64,000 bases of DNA, taken from positions 33,061 through 97,060 of the forward strand of contig JAGIBF010000011.1 in NCBI GenBank assembly GCA_017744515.1, in the 5' to 3' direction. Positions 42,868 to 52,632 of the stretch are shown piece by piece. How positions within the stretch are numbered: the stretch's first letter is position 1; each line of letters begins with the position of its first letter. The notes beneath the pieces were generated by a model. It ran no database searches. It had not been told where the DNA came from and worked only from the letters and a program-made list of their open reading frames with translations. The position numbers and the translations under genes were made by a program. The stretch comes from Niastella sp. Lineage in GTDB: Bacteria > Bacteroidota > Bacteroidia > Chitinophagales > Chitinophagaceae.

Positions 42868-45800
42868 ATGAGCCGTAAAACCCTGTGCCTCTTACTGCCT
42901 TGGTTCGTGTCCTCACGAACCAACAGTGTTATTTTACTTTTCCTGGCTTCACTCATTTCTTTGCCGACACTGGCCCAACACAACCTGTCGGGCAGCCGCC
43001 AGAAAAGCGCCTGGACCTATATATACCGCCTTACACCAAAAGAAGCCCTGCTCTTGCACCGATCGAACATGGATGAGCTGGACGAGAAACACCTCCATAC
43101 AAAGGTGGATTCTTTTGCTACGGATAAAAGTGAAGCGCCGGAACTGAAGCCCGGTAATTATCTTTTTGTACAGGCAGTCAACAACGAGCTGGAAGACGAA
43201 TTAAAAACCATCGACGACCTGCAGATCAAACTCCTGAGCAATGATCGCGATCTGTTGATTGCCTTGCATGATAAGAACGGGAAGACTATAAAGGACGCAC
43301 AGATAGAAGCCGGAAGGAAAAAGATGGTCTATGATGACAGATTGCAGGTATTCCGGCTGAACAAAGAAAGGAAACCGCGTACAATCAAAGTCTACCACCA
43401 GGGCACGCTACATTACTACACACTTGGTAAAACAGGAAGAGGTTTCTGGTTTAAGTTAGCCTGGTATTCCCCGCTGCGTTATGTCATACAACCAGTCAGG
43501 CGACTGATAAACCCACGCCGGTTCAGGCGTTATCAAAGCTATTTTGGTTCCGGTACCACTTATGAAAAGAAGTTTACCGGGTTCATGGTTTTCAGTAAGC
43601 CAAAGTATAAGATAGGCGACACCGTAAAGCTAAAAGCCTGGGTGGCTACCCGGAAAGGCAAACCAATAAACAGGCCTTTATTACTGCGCCTGACTGATTA
43701 TAGATTTGAGAAAGATACCATTCTTACCACCCTCAAGCCCTACCGCCCCGGCGGTTATGAATACAGCTTTGTAATAACGGATAGCCTCGATCTTACCCTC
43801 GACCTGGACCACGGAATCACCCTCGAAGAACTGAGCAGCCGTAAATACAACCTGCATGAATATGACGGTGATTTGGAAGAGAGAGAATATGCACTGAAAC
43901 GTTCTGTGGTTATGCGTGGTAAATTTTACCATGAAGAATACGAGTTGGGTTCCGTTACCTTTAAAGCACGCAGCGATAAAAACGAACATAACCGCGGTAA
44001 CCTGGTAGCAGTGTATTGCAAAGCCACCGATGAAAACGAGATGGCGGTGATGGATGGACGAGTACAATTGCTGATAAAACCCGTCAGATACGGCGAAAAG
44101 GAATTTTACGGTTCCCAGGTATTCCTGCCGGATACACTGTGGAATCATGAACAACCCCTGGAAAGTGTCGGCGAGACAAAGATTGTAATTCCCGATAGCG
44201 TGTTCCCGATGGCATCTTTCAAATACGAGATCACCTGTATTTTCCTGAACAGCAATAACGAAGAAAAAACGGTCACCTTACAACAAAGCTTTTCTGCAGA
44301 ACGCCGGCAGGTAAAGTTTGATCAGCAGGAAGACAGCGTACATATCTCCCTTTGGGAAGCCGGTAAATCAATACCCGCCAGTGCCACATTGCTCACCTAT
44401 GCCGGCAGTGGCAAAGTAATAAAAGAAGAACCGGTGCAGCTGCCAACGACTATCCGTCTTGACCCCTTTGCAGAATTTTATGAGATAGAAAATGATTCAC
44501 TGTATGAGGATTTTCATCCCGGAAAAACAGAAAGCGTTATTAGCTGTCGTTCCTTACGCACACGCGATTCGGTGATGATACAGGTAGTCAACCCACGGCG
44601 CCTTTCCTTTTGGTATACCATCTTCGCAGGCAATAAGGTCATAAGCCGTGGATACAGCGACTCCCTGTTGTTTGCTGAGCGGGTACGCACACCAAAGAAT
44701 TATTTTATTTCACTCCAGTATATTTATGCCAATACCGCCAAACAGGAAAACTATACCATCCCATTTAAAGAGAAAGCGCTAAACATACAGGTCGATCAGC
44801 CCGGTCAGGTATATCCCGGCCAGCAGGTCAAAGTAGATATCGCCGTAACAGATGCAGACGGAAAGCCGGTACCCGGCGCAGACGTAACAGCCTATGCATT
44901 CACTAAAAAATTCAGTAACGCAGCCACTCCGCGTGTCCCCTACCTCGGAAAAGCCTACAGAAGCCGCAAAACATACAATCAGTTTTATCACCAGGAGTCC
45001 ACCCTCAATGATGGTTCTTTCACAATGAATTGGGAGCGCTGGAGCAAAGAGATGGGATTGGACAGCATAGAATATTATCGTTTCCTGCATCCGGATACGA
45101 TATATACCAATACGGAAAATGCCAATCACAACATTACACAAATAGCCCCCTTTGTAGTGTTTAGAGGAAACCTGCAGCCGGTGCATCTTTTATACATAGA
45201 TGAAGAACCTTATTTCTTCAGCCAGGCACAACAACTCCAGCAATACAGCTTTGCCGTAAAGCCGGGTAAACATGCACTTAGAATAAGAACCCCCAACCGC
45301 CTCATTTACGTCGATAGCATCTGGGCCACGGAAGGCATGAAAACATTCCTCTCCATTAACGCCGATACTTCCAACAAAGCTATCCGGCAGCGGAAAATGC
45401 CCGACACGCTCACCAACCAGGAAAAAGCGCTGTGGAGTAAATACATGATCCTGATGGAAAACACCTTTGGCGAAAAGCTGGCCAGCGTTGAACAAAATAA
45501 CAGGATTACAATAGTTAACCTTGCTGGCAGGTTACAGACAGATGGAGGGTATTATGCAGATAGGTACAGCATTCAGAATATATTGACAGGACCTTTAGCC
45601 CCCATCACGACAACCCTGCAGGTCAAAGAAAGATTCGTTCAGCCATTTCAGCCAGAAGGCAGCTACCTCTTCAATATAGCACCAGGATTGATCAAACAAA
45701 AGCAATTGCCCTATGGTAGATATCCCTTTAACAGCCGCTTGTTCTGGGATTCGCGAAAGCCTGCTTTCAAAGATTTTGCACTCACTACAGCAGCTGTAGA

Positions 45801-48792
45801 TAGTCTGTGGCAGGATTTTCTGGACCACCGCAATGCTACCGAAGACCTGTTCCGCAATACGGAACTAAATGCTACAGACAATGGACGGTTACAGATCGGA
45901 CGCCCATTGGATGAACAGCGTAAGGATGTTTTTGTAAGATCAGTGATCCTCTTCCGCTATGATGATCCCGACTTTGCCCGTATCTATAAAGGCAATACGC
46001 AGGATATGGGATACGTACAACCTGGCATGTACCGGTTGATGCTGTTACTCAGGGGCGATCAATATTATATAAAAGACAGCTTGTTGATTAAAGCATATGG
46101 CATTAATTATTATGCCCCGGGTATTATTACGCCCCGCCCCCAAGACAGTACCAGCATACGGATTGCCGCCATCATCAATAACCGGGAATCGAACTGGCGC
46201 AGCTACCACCAGACAGAAGACCTCGATAATATTAAAACAACCTTCCATAATCAATACCTCGACCTTTCACAGTATTCAAAAACGATCAGTGGGCATATCG
46301 TCGATGGAAGAGGTGACCCAATCCCGGGAGTCATGGTTTCAGTAAAAGGTACCAGTGTAACCACCGTTACCAATATAGCGGGCTATTTCGAATTACGCGT
46401 TCCTGAAAAAGGGACCATCGTAGTTAGCGCTGTTGGGTACGTTTCCGTCACAAAGAAAATTACAGAGGCAGGCACCTATGATATAAGAATGGCAGAGGCA
46501 GAAAACGCGTTGCAGGAAGTGATAGTAGTAGGTTATGGCACAGAAAGAGGAAGATCCATTACTGCATCCGTTACTTCTGTTTCGGTCAACCAGCTGGGGT
46601 TATTACAAGGAAGAGCCCCCGGCATTATGATACGGGGATCATCTTTCGAACAGGACTACAAAGCCAAGCCGCTGGTGTTGGTAGATGGCCAGCCCATTAT
46701 GGGCGACTGGAATAATATGGATAAAGGCCTCATCGCCGGCGTAGATATCCTGAATGATGCTACAGGACAAGCCATATATGGCTCACGCGCTGCCGGTGGT
46801 GTTATCCTGATCACTACAAAGAAAGGCCAGCTGGAAAAAGAATTGGCACGGGAAGAAGAAGCGATTCAACCAGGCAATACCCTGCGAACAAAATTCCGCG
46901 ACGATGCTTTCTGGCAACCTTCCCTCCGGACCGATAAACACGGAAAAGCATCCTTCACCACCACCTGGCCCGATGACATTACCAACTGGCGCACGGTTGT
47001 CATTGCGATGAGCAACAACAGGCAGACAGGCATTGCTGAAAGCGCTGTACGTTCCTTCAAGGCATTGACAGGCGCTATCGCCCTTCCTCAATTCGCAGTA
47101 GTGGGCGATTCCATACAGGTGATCGGCAAGACGATGAATTATGGCCTCGACACCATCAACGTAAAAAGAACATTCAGCATCAATGGAACAGTAAAACAGG
47201 AAGCCACTATCAGCGTCACGAATGCCCGTATAGATAGCTTCATGGTCGCGATCGTACAGCAGGATTCTGCTAAATTTAAATACACAATCCAAAAAGACGA
47301 CGGATACTTCGACGGAGAAGAAAGAAGCATCCCCGTATTCAAACAAGGCGTGCAGGAAACCAAAGGATTCTTTGCCACCCTTGAAAACGATACAACCATT
47401 ACGCTGCAGCCCGATGCAGCCCTGGGTAAAATGATCATCCATGCAGAGACCTCTGTATTACCGGTATTGCTGGATGAAATAGAGACACTACGCAACTATG
47501 AATACCTGTGCAACGAACAGGTGGCATCTAAACTTAAAGCACTGCTGCTGAAGAAGAAAGTCTACGGCTATCTTAAAAAAGATTTCAAAGAAGAAAAGAA
47601 TATACGTGAGCTGCTTGCCCGGCTCAACCAAAGTAAGTCAGAAGGATTGATGTGGGGTTGGTGGAGCAACAATACCCCCGTGTTGTGGATAACACAACAC
47701 GTTGCAGAAGCGCTGCTGATGGCAGAGCAGCAGGGATACACGGTCAATCTTAACAAGCAAGCCCTTATTGACTACCTGGTCCTCAATTTCAATCAGTATC
47801 AGCTCACAGAGAAGATTACAACAGTACGATTGCTGCAGCTTCTTTCCGCAAAAACCGATTATAAGAAATACATCGATACACTGGATAAATACGTAAAGAA
47901 AGAAACACTGTATGAAAAGCTACAGGTATTGCAGCTGAAACAAGCGGCAGGCTTGCCGGTCCTGCTCGATACGTTTATCACAAAACAACAGCGAACCATG
48001 ATGGGCAACCTGTATTGGGGAGAAGAAGAGGACAGGTATCACTTCTTCAATAACACTATACAAAATACCCTCGCGATGTACCACCTGCTGAAGCACGCAG
48101 GCAACCAAGAACAATTGTTGAAGAAGATCAGGTATTATTTTCTGGAGAAACGGAAGGATGGTAAGTGGCGCAACACCTTTGAGTCGGCGCTCATATTGGA
48201 AACCATCATGCCCGACTTATTGAATAATGAAACCGCCTTACAACCTGCTTCACTGACGATCACGGGAACCCAGGCAAACGTTGTCAATACGTTCCCTTAT
48301 ACAACAACGGTCTCCGGTACTGATAAAATGACGATTACAAAACAAAAAGGAATGCCGGTTTATTTCACAGCATACCAGCAAAACTGGAACCCTGCTCCCA
48401 AAAAAGTTGAGGGCGACTTCATCGTGCAGTCCTTCTTTGAGCACAACGATCAAACAAAAGCAACATTAAAAGCAGGAGAGCCGGTTACTTTAAAAGTGGA
48501 AGTAACGGTGAAAGCAGATGCCGGCTACGTGATGGTAGAAATACCGATACCTGCAGGTTGCTCCTACAAAGACAAAAACCAGTCATGGCAAAACAATGAA
48601 GTACACCGGGAGTATTTCAAAAATAAGGTAAGCATCTTTAGCAGCAGTCTTCAAAAAGGCAAATACACATTTACAGTGTCACTCCTACCACGTTACACAG
48701 GAAGCTATCACCTCAACCCTGCCAAAGCCGAAATGATGTACTTTCCGGTATTCTATGGCAGGGAAGAAATGAAGAAGATCAGCATACGGTAA
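42868..48792 (+). CDS. Alpha-2-macroglobulin-like thioester protein with embedded carboxypeptidase-regulatory and TonB-plug domains
   Basis: A 1974-residue exported protein. The hydrophobic signal region (about 20-37) ends TLAQ. An MG2-type macroglobulin domain lies at about 230-305 (FSKPKYKIGDTVKLKAWVA), with further MG domains to about 1130. A CarboxypepD_reg domain (about 1138-1210, VDGRGDPIPGVMVSVKG) and a SusC-type plug (1212-1320: EVIVVGYGTERG, GRAPGIMIRG, LVLVDGQPIMG, AIYGSRAAGGVILITTKKG) are inserted there. The A2M core resumes at 1340 (FWQPSLRTDKHGKASFTTTW). The thioester motif is Cys1548-Asn-Glu-Gln1551, followed by the helical toroid and a C-terminal MG10-like domain (about 1870-1974). 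There is no beta-barrel and no lipobox, and no pbpC neighbour, which often accompanies bacterial A2Ms. Part of the N-terminal coding sequence is a dispersed hairpin repeat. Confidence 0.9.
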   Translation: MSRKTLCLLLPWFVSSRTNSVILLFLASLISLPTLAQHNLSGSRQKSAWTYIYRLTPKEALLLHRSNMDELDEKHLHTKVDSFATDKSEAPELKPGNYLFVQAVNNELEDELKTIDDLQIKLLSNDRDLLIALHDKNGKTIKDAQIEAGRKKMVYDDRLQVFRLNKERKPRTIKVYHQGTLHYYTLGKTGRGFWFKLAWYSPLRYVIQPVRRLINPRRFRRYQSYFGSGTTYEKKFTGFMVFSKPKYKIGDTVKLKAWVATRKGKPINRPLLLRLTDYRFEKDTILTTLKPYRPGGYEYSFVITDSLDLTLDLDHGITLEELSSRKYNLHEYDGDLEEREYALKRSVVMRGKFYHEEYELGSVTFKARSDKNEHNRGNLVAVYCKATDENEMAVMDGRVQLLIKPVRYGEKEFYGSQVFLPDTLWNHEQPLESVGETKIVIPDSVFPMASFKYEITCIFLNSNNEEKTVTLQQSFSAERRQVKFDQQEDSVHISLWEAGKSIPASATLLTYAGSGKVIKEEPVQLPTTIRLDPFAEFYEIENDSLYEDFHPGKTESVISCRSLRTRDSVMIQVVNPRRLSFWYTIFAGNKVISRGYSDSLLFAERVRTPKNYFISLQYIYANTAKQENYTIPFKEKALNIQVDQPGQVYPGQQVKVDIAVTDADGKPVPGADVTAYAFTKKFSNAATPRVPYLGKAYRSRKTYNQFYHQESTLNDGSFTMNWERWSKEMGLDSIEYYRFLHPDTIYTNTENANHNITQIAPFVVFRGNLQPVHLLYIDEEPYFFSQAQQLQQYSFAVKPGKHALRIRTPNRLIYVDSIWATEGMKTFLSINADTSNKAIRQRKMPDTLTNQEKALWSKYMILMENTFGEKLASVEQNNRITIVNLAGRLQTDGGYYADRYSIQNILTGPLAPITTTLQVKERFVQPFQPEGSYLFNIAPGLIKQKQLPYGRYPFNSRLFWDSRKPAFKDFALTTAAVDSLWQDFLDHRNATEDLFRNTELNATDNGRLQIGRPLDEQRKDVFVRSVILFRYDDPDFARIYKGNTQDMGYVQPGMYRLMLLLRGDQYYIKDSLLIKAYGINYYAPGIITPRPQDSTSIRIAAIINNRESNWRSYHQTEDLDNIKTTFHNQYLDLSQYSKTISGHIVDGRGDPIPGVMVSVKGTSVTTVTNIAGYFELRVPEKGTIVVSAVGYVSVTKKITEAGTYDIRMAEAENALQEVIVVGYGTERGRSITASVTSVSVNQLGLLQGRAPGIMIRGSSFEQDYKAKPLVLVDGQPIMGDWNNMDKGLIAGVDILNDATGQAIYGSRAAGGVILITTKKGQLEKELAREEEAIQPGNTLRTKFRDDAFWQPSLRTDKHGKASFTTTWPDDITNWRTVVIAMSNNRQTGIAESAVRSFKALTGAIALPQFAVVGDSIQVIGKTMNYGLDTINVKRTFSINGTVKQEATISVTNARIDSFMVAIVQQDSAKFKYTIQKDDGYFDGEERSIPVFKQGVQETKGFFATLENDTTITLQPDAALGKMIIHAETSVLPVLLDEIETLRNYEYLCNEQVASKLKALLLKKKVYGYLKKDFKEEKNIRELLARLNQSKSEGLMWGWWSNNTPVLWITQHVAEALLMAEQQGYTVNLNKQALIDYLVLNFNQYQLTEKITTVRLLQLLSAKTDYKKYIDTLDKYVKKETLYEKLQVLQLKQAAGLPVLLDTFITKQQRTMMGNLYWGEEEDRYHFFNNTIQNTLAMYHLLKHAGNQEQLLKKIRYYFLEKRKDGKWRNTFESALILETIMPDLLNNETALQPASLTITGTQANVVNTFPYTTTVSGTDKMTITKQKGMPVYFTAYQQNWNPAPKKVEGDFIVQSFFEHNDQTKATLKAGEPVTLKVEVTVKADAGYVMVEIPIPAGCSYKDKNQSWQNNEVHREYFKNKVSIFSSSLQKGKYTFTVSLLPRYTGSYHLNPAKAEMMYFPVFYGREEMKKISIR
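42900..42923. repeat. GGTTCGT hairpin repeat, copy 2, inside the signal-peptide codons
   Basis: TTGGTTCGT-GTCCTC-ACGAACCAA is a perfect 9-base stem translated in frame as part of the segment PWFVSSRTNS. It matches the intergenic copy at 34183-34206. Confidence 0.75.
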
Positions 48793-48794
48793 CA

Positions 48795-50375
48795 TTATAA
48801 TTTAGCTGGCCCGTAAAGCGCTACGCCACTTCTTGTTTTGTTGTGTTTTCCATCCTCTACCACCAGCTTGCCGTTCACGAGGATATATTGAAAGCCTACA
48901 GAGTATTGATGCGGTTGTTCAAAAGTGGCTTTATCGCTAACCGTGCTCTCGTCGAAGATGACGATGTCGGCGGCCATACCTTCCTTCAGCAAGCCACGGT
49001 CTTTGAGTTGGAACTTCTGGGCAGCCAGCGAGGTCATGCGGCGTATTGCCTCTTCCAGTGACATTACTTTGGCCTCACGCACGTAGCGGCCCAGAATGCG
49101 TGCATTGGTGCCATACCCACGGGGGTGAGGCATACCCCTGTCCGGCACGGGGATACCGGCATCGGCGCCTGCCATGCAGAAAGGATATTTCATGATGTAC
49201 TTCACATCATCCTCATGCATACTGTGATAAACCATCTGTGCGCCGCCCTTCTCCACCATGTCCATAATGGTCTCCGCTTCATAACTGGCTTTGCTTTTGC
49301 GGCCCATCAGTTTGTTGATCTCGGTAATGCTCTTGCCATTGTAAGTACTGTCAGAGGAATAATTGGCCACCACTGCGTAACTGTAATTCTTAAACTTATA
49401 GCGCGCCAGCTGCTCCAGCATCTCTTTCTTGATCTGTGCCCTTACTGCGGGGTTATGTAAACGAGCTTTCACGGAGTCCTGACCACCGGCCAATGCCCAC
49501 TCGGGCAGCCTGACACCGAGGTTGGTACTGCTGGCAGTATAAGGATATTGATCGATGGTTACGTCCCAGCCTTCAAGCCTTGCTTGCTCGATCAGGCCAA
49601 GTGTGATATTACTTTTGCCCCAGTTACTTCTGCCTCCGATCTTGAAATGCGATATCTGTACAGGAACATTCGCTTCCTTGCCCACCTGGATAGCTTCGTT
49701 GATCGCTTCCACAGCACTGTTCTCTTCATTTCGGATATGCGAAGCATAAATGCCATTGAACCGGCCTGCTGCCTTGGCAAGACTTACCACTTCAGCAGTA
49801 TTGGCAAAAGCGCCGGGAATATAAATGAGGCCGGTAGACAAACCCACAGCACCTTCTTTCATAGCCTGTTCAACGAGGCTGTCCATCCTTAGCTGTTCAG
49901 CAGGAGAAGGCAGGCGGTTATCACGCTTCATGATCTGTTCACGAACAGTATTGTGACCTATTAAAGAGGCCACATTGATAGAAGGGCGCAAGCTATCCAC
50001 GCGGAAAAAGAAACGCTTCAGGTTGCCGGCAGAGCTGCCGCAATTGCCGGTGACGACTGTTGTCACCCCATCATAAATATAATTGTCGGCAGTAGGTTGA
50101 TCAAAAAGACCGCCTTCGATATGTCCATGCACATCGATAAAGCCAGGCGCAACGATCTGCTTCTTCGCATCTATTATTTTAGGAGCAGTATAATTGGTGA
50201 GTTTGCCAATGGCAATTATCTTTCCATCCTTTACCGCCACATCCCCATAAAACCAGGAGTTGCCGGTGCCATCGATCACCTTGCCATTACGGATAATAAC
50301 ATCAGCCGTTTGCTGTTGTGCCATCACAAAAACCGGCATCAAAAAGATAAGGAACAATAACTTTCTCATAAGCAT
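48795..50375 (-). CDS. Exported D-aminoacylase / N-acyl-D-amino-acid deacylase (amidohydrolase)
   Basis: 526 residues (524 if translation starts at the second ATG, 50369). Signal peptide ends VMAQ. This is a TIM-barrel metal hydrolase that removes N-acyl groups from D-amino acids or related N-acylated substrates. Visible metal or active-site segments are FIDVHGHIEGG (HxH), the GNCGSSAGN cysteine characteristic of D-aminoacylases, ASHIRNEE, QISHFKIGG and the late MAGADAGIPV aspartate. The C-terminus has the usual small beta domain (GMAADIVIFDESTVSDKATF). It is the third gene of a same-strand set after an M19 dipeptidase and an acylase, with a 73-base gap. It is convergent with the macroglobulin gene, 2 bases apart. 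Confidence 0.9.
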   Translation of the reverse strand: MLMRKLLFLIFLMPVFVMAQQQTADVIIRNGKVIDGTGNSWFYGDVAVKDGKIIAIGKLTNYTAPKIIDAKKQIVAPGFIDVHGHIEGGLFDQPTADNYIYDGVTTVVTGNCGSSAGNLKRFFFRVDSLRPSINVASLIGHNTVREQIMKRDNRLPSPAEQLRMDSLVEQAMKEGAVGLSTGLIYIPGAFANTAEVVSLAKAAGRFNGIYASHIRNEENSAVEAINEAIQVGKEANVPVQISHFKIGGRSNWGKSNITLGLIEQARLEGWDVTIDQYPYTASSTNLGVRLPEWALAGGQDSVKARLHNPAVRAQIKKEMLEQLARYKFKNYSYAVVANYSSDSTYNGKSITEINKLMGRKSKASYEAETIMDMVEKGGAQMVYHSMHEDDVKYIMKYPFCMAGADAGIPVPDRGMPHPRGYGTNARILGRYVREAKVMSLEEAIRRMTSLAAQKFQLKDRGLLKEGMAADIVIFDESTVSDKATFEQPHQYSVGFQYILVNGKLVVEDGKHNKTRSGVALYGPAKL

Positions 50376-50448
50376 TATTGAATATACTATAGTAATAGAA
50401 GTATTGACTCTGAACTCTCGACTCTAAACTCTGAACTTACTAACTTAC

Positions 50449-52623
50449 TTACTCCCCAGGGTGATAAGTTCTTTCCGCGTTCCTCAACACATCCGGCTTA
50501 TAAAACAACACATCTTTAAACTTTCCTTGCGTATACATCTCCGCCTGATCACCAAAGTGCGAAGAAGCAGGATCGCTGCTATTGCCACCAGCAAGCAAAG
50601 ACTTTGCCTTCACAGTTTTTCCAAACTCAACCGCACAGATAAAACTATTACCATTATATCCATAACGTTTCTTGGTACCATCCATTACGCGGCTCACGAA
50701 AGAAGGGAGACAACCCCACGTAGAAGCAGCCATGCCCGAAGGAATACTGGGTTTGTTGTCATCATACGTTTCCTGCAACTGACCCGTCAAACGTTGATAG
50801 CGGTTGATATCACCCCACGGAGTATTCCAGGTGCCATAACGCCTGTTTAGATTGCGTACGGTAGCCGCCAGCGGCTCCAGCAATTGTTGAGGCGTGGCGC
50901 TTTTGGCAAACACAGATACTCGCGCCACAAAATCCAGAGCATTAGCCCTGTTGATGCTTGCCTGTAAAGTTTGCCCCCATTCAATGGCAAGCGAAGTGGC
51001 AACCGAATTGGCAGATGTATGCAGGTCCCACTTGCCCAACGTGGCTATCGGCTCGGCCAGCAAAGCATGCAATGAGTCGGAAGCCGGAAGCGAAGCAAAA
51101 GCCTTTACGGCTGCCGGAACCAATTCTTCAAAAGCAGAGAGATAAGTATCATAACCGGCAGCAATCAATTTATCAGGAGTAAAACTATTTTCCTTGCTCA
51201 GCACCCGCACGGCATTGATGCCCCGGAAGTTCTCGGCCTCGGTAGACATATAAGCAGGGTAGTCGGCCTTCCGGGGACTACTGCTGCCGGACGAAGTAAA
51301 AGGAGTGGAGTTACAATTCTGTATCCAGCCGCTGGCAGGGTTATACAAATGAATAGTTTCATCCAGCTTATGTAGGCCCTTCCATTCAGTGGCCTTGATA
51401 CTGCCATCCACAGGTTTCGACCAGTCGAAACTGGTATCGCGCCGGGGAACAAAGTTGCCATGCCAGTAAGCAATATTGCCTTTGTCATCTGCGTACACGG
51501 TGTTGTTGGAGGCATTCGACAATAGCTCCATGTTCTTTTTGAACGAAGTAAAGTCGGTACTCTTGGTCCGTTGCCACGCCTGGATCAAGCCATTGATATG
51601 ACGGTTCACCGCCCGCACACTGATCCATTGACCATTGCGCTTGGCCATCACAGGACCATGATGTGTGGAGAAAGTAGTAACCTGTTTACTGCTCATGGTA
51701 TTGCCATCCTTATAAGCAAGTGTAAACGTTTGTTGCTTCACAGGTCGCAGCTGACCGTCATATTTATAAAAGAAGCCGTTGTCCTGCTTCACTACTTGTT
51801 CGGCATAGGTATCAGCTACATCGGCATAGCCCGACGTATGCATCCAGCCACAGTGCTCATTGAAGCCCTGATACACAAAGAACTGGCCCCAGGTCACAGC
51901 ACCATAAGCATTAAGCCCTTCCTCACTCACCATATGCACTTCAGGGCGGAAATAAAAAGTTACGTGTGGGTTGATATACAAAATTGGGTTGCCCGATGCC
52001 GACAACTTGGGGGCGATCGCAAAACCATTCGAACCGGTATGAATATCTTCAGGATTGGGAGTGGTTATGGAAACAGTTGAATTGTCACCCGTATAAAAAC
52101 GTTGCAACTCACCACTGGTCACACCGCCGGTATTGATAGCCGAAATACTACCGTCGGTCCACATGAGCGGGTACCACGGCTCAAAGTAGTGCAGCAAGGC
52201 GGGCTTCACCTGCGGATGCTTATACAGGTAATAGTTCATCCCATCTGCCCACGCATTCAACAACTTTTTCAGCCAGGCGGGGCTTTTGCCATAATCGGCC
52301 ATAGCGCCGGCAGAGTCGATCACCATCTTAGTGAACAGGTCACTATAAATATTATTGACGCCACTTACCTCAGCGGTCCTGCCGAGGATATCGATGTAAT
52401 TACTTTCAACCCGTTTGAAATCATCTTCACATTGCGCGTACATCAAACCGAATACCGCATCTGCATCCGACTTGCCATAAACATGCGGAATGCCCCATTT
52501 GTCACGGATGATGGTCACCCGCTTAGCCTGCTGTTCCCAACGTGTGATTATTGCTTTTGAAAAACCTTGTGCAGCTACCTGACCACACAGTAGCAGGAAG
52601 AAGAATAGTTGACAGATACGCAT
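50449..52623 (-). CDS. Penicillin acylase family N-terminal-nucleophile amidohydrolase (paralogue 1)
   Basis: 724 residues with signal peptide ending VAAQ. This is an Ntn hydrolase made as one chain that self-cleaves to alpha and beta subunits. The expected nucleophile is Ser198 in GSNGFAIAP, which becomes the beta-chain N-terminus. Upstream are the alpha-chain phrases IIRDKWGIPHVYGKSDADAVFG and YAQCEDDF; downstream LYINPHVTFY and the late NRYQRLTGQLQETYDDNKPSIP. Family members hydrolyse penicillin side chains, acyl-homoserine lactones or other N-acyl amides. The product here cannot be assigned. It follows the M19 dipeptidase by 9 bases and is paralogous to the 729-residue protein at 56331-58520. 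Confidence 0.9.
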   Translation of the reverse strand: MRICQLFFFLLLCGQVAAQGFSKAIITRWEQQAKRVTIIRDKWGIPHVYGKSDADAVFGLMYAQCEDDFKRVESNYIDILGRTAEVSGVNNIYSDLFTKMVIDSAGAMADYGKSPAWLKKLLNAWADGMNYYLYKHPQVKPALLHYFEPWYPLMWTDGSISAINTGGVTSGELQRFYTGDNSTVSITTPNPEDIHTGSNGFAIAPKLSASGNPILYINPHVTFYFRPEVHMVSEEGLNAYGAVTWGQFFVYQGFNEHCGWMHTSGYADVADTYAEQVVKQDNGFFYKYDGQLRPVKQQTFTLAYKDGNTMSSKQVTTFSTHHGPVMAKRNGQWISVRAVNRHINGLIQAWQRTKSTDFTSFKKNMELLSNASNNTVYADDKGNIAYWHGNFVPRRDTSFDWSKPVDGSIKATEWKGLHKLDETIHLYNPASGWIQNCNSTPFTSSGSSSPRKADYPAYMSTEAENFRGINAVRVLSKENSFTPDKLIAAGYDTYLSAFEELVPAAVKAFASLPASDSLHALLAEPIATLGKWDLHTSANSVATSLAIEWGQTLQASINRANALDFVARVSVFAKSATPQQLLEPLAATVRNLNRRYGTWNTPWGDINRYQRLTGQLQETYDDNKPSIPSGMAASTWGCLPSFVSRVMDGTKKRYGYNGNSFICAVEFGKTVKAKSLLAGGNSSDPASSHFGDQAEMYTQGKFKDVLFYKPDVLRNAERTYHPGE

Positions 52624-52632
52624 CGCTTGCAG

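Noticed and set aside
42738-42983. 81-codon frame on the minus strand after the E1 gene
   Set aside because: Overlaps the E1 terminator and the start of the macroglobulin gene; no features.
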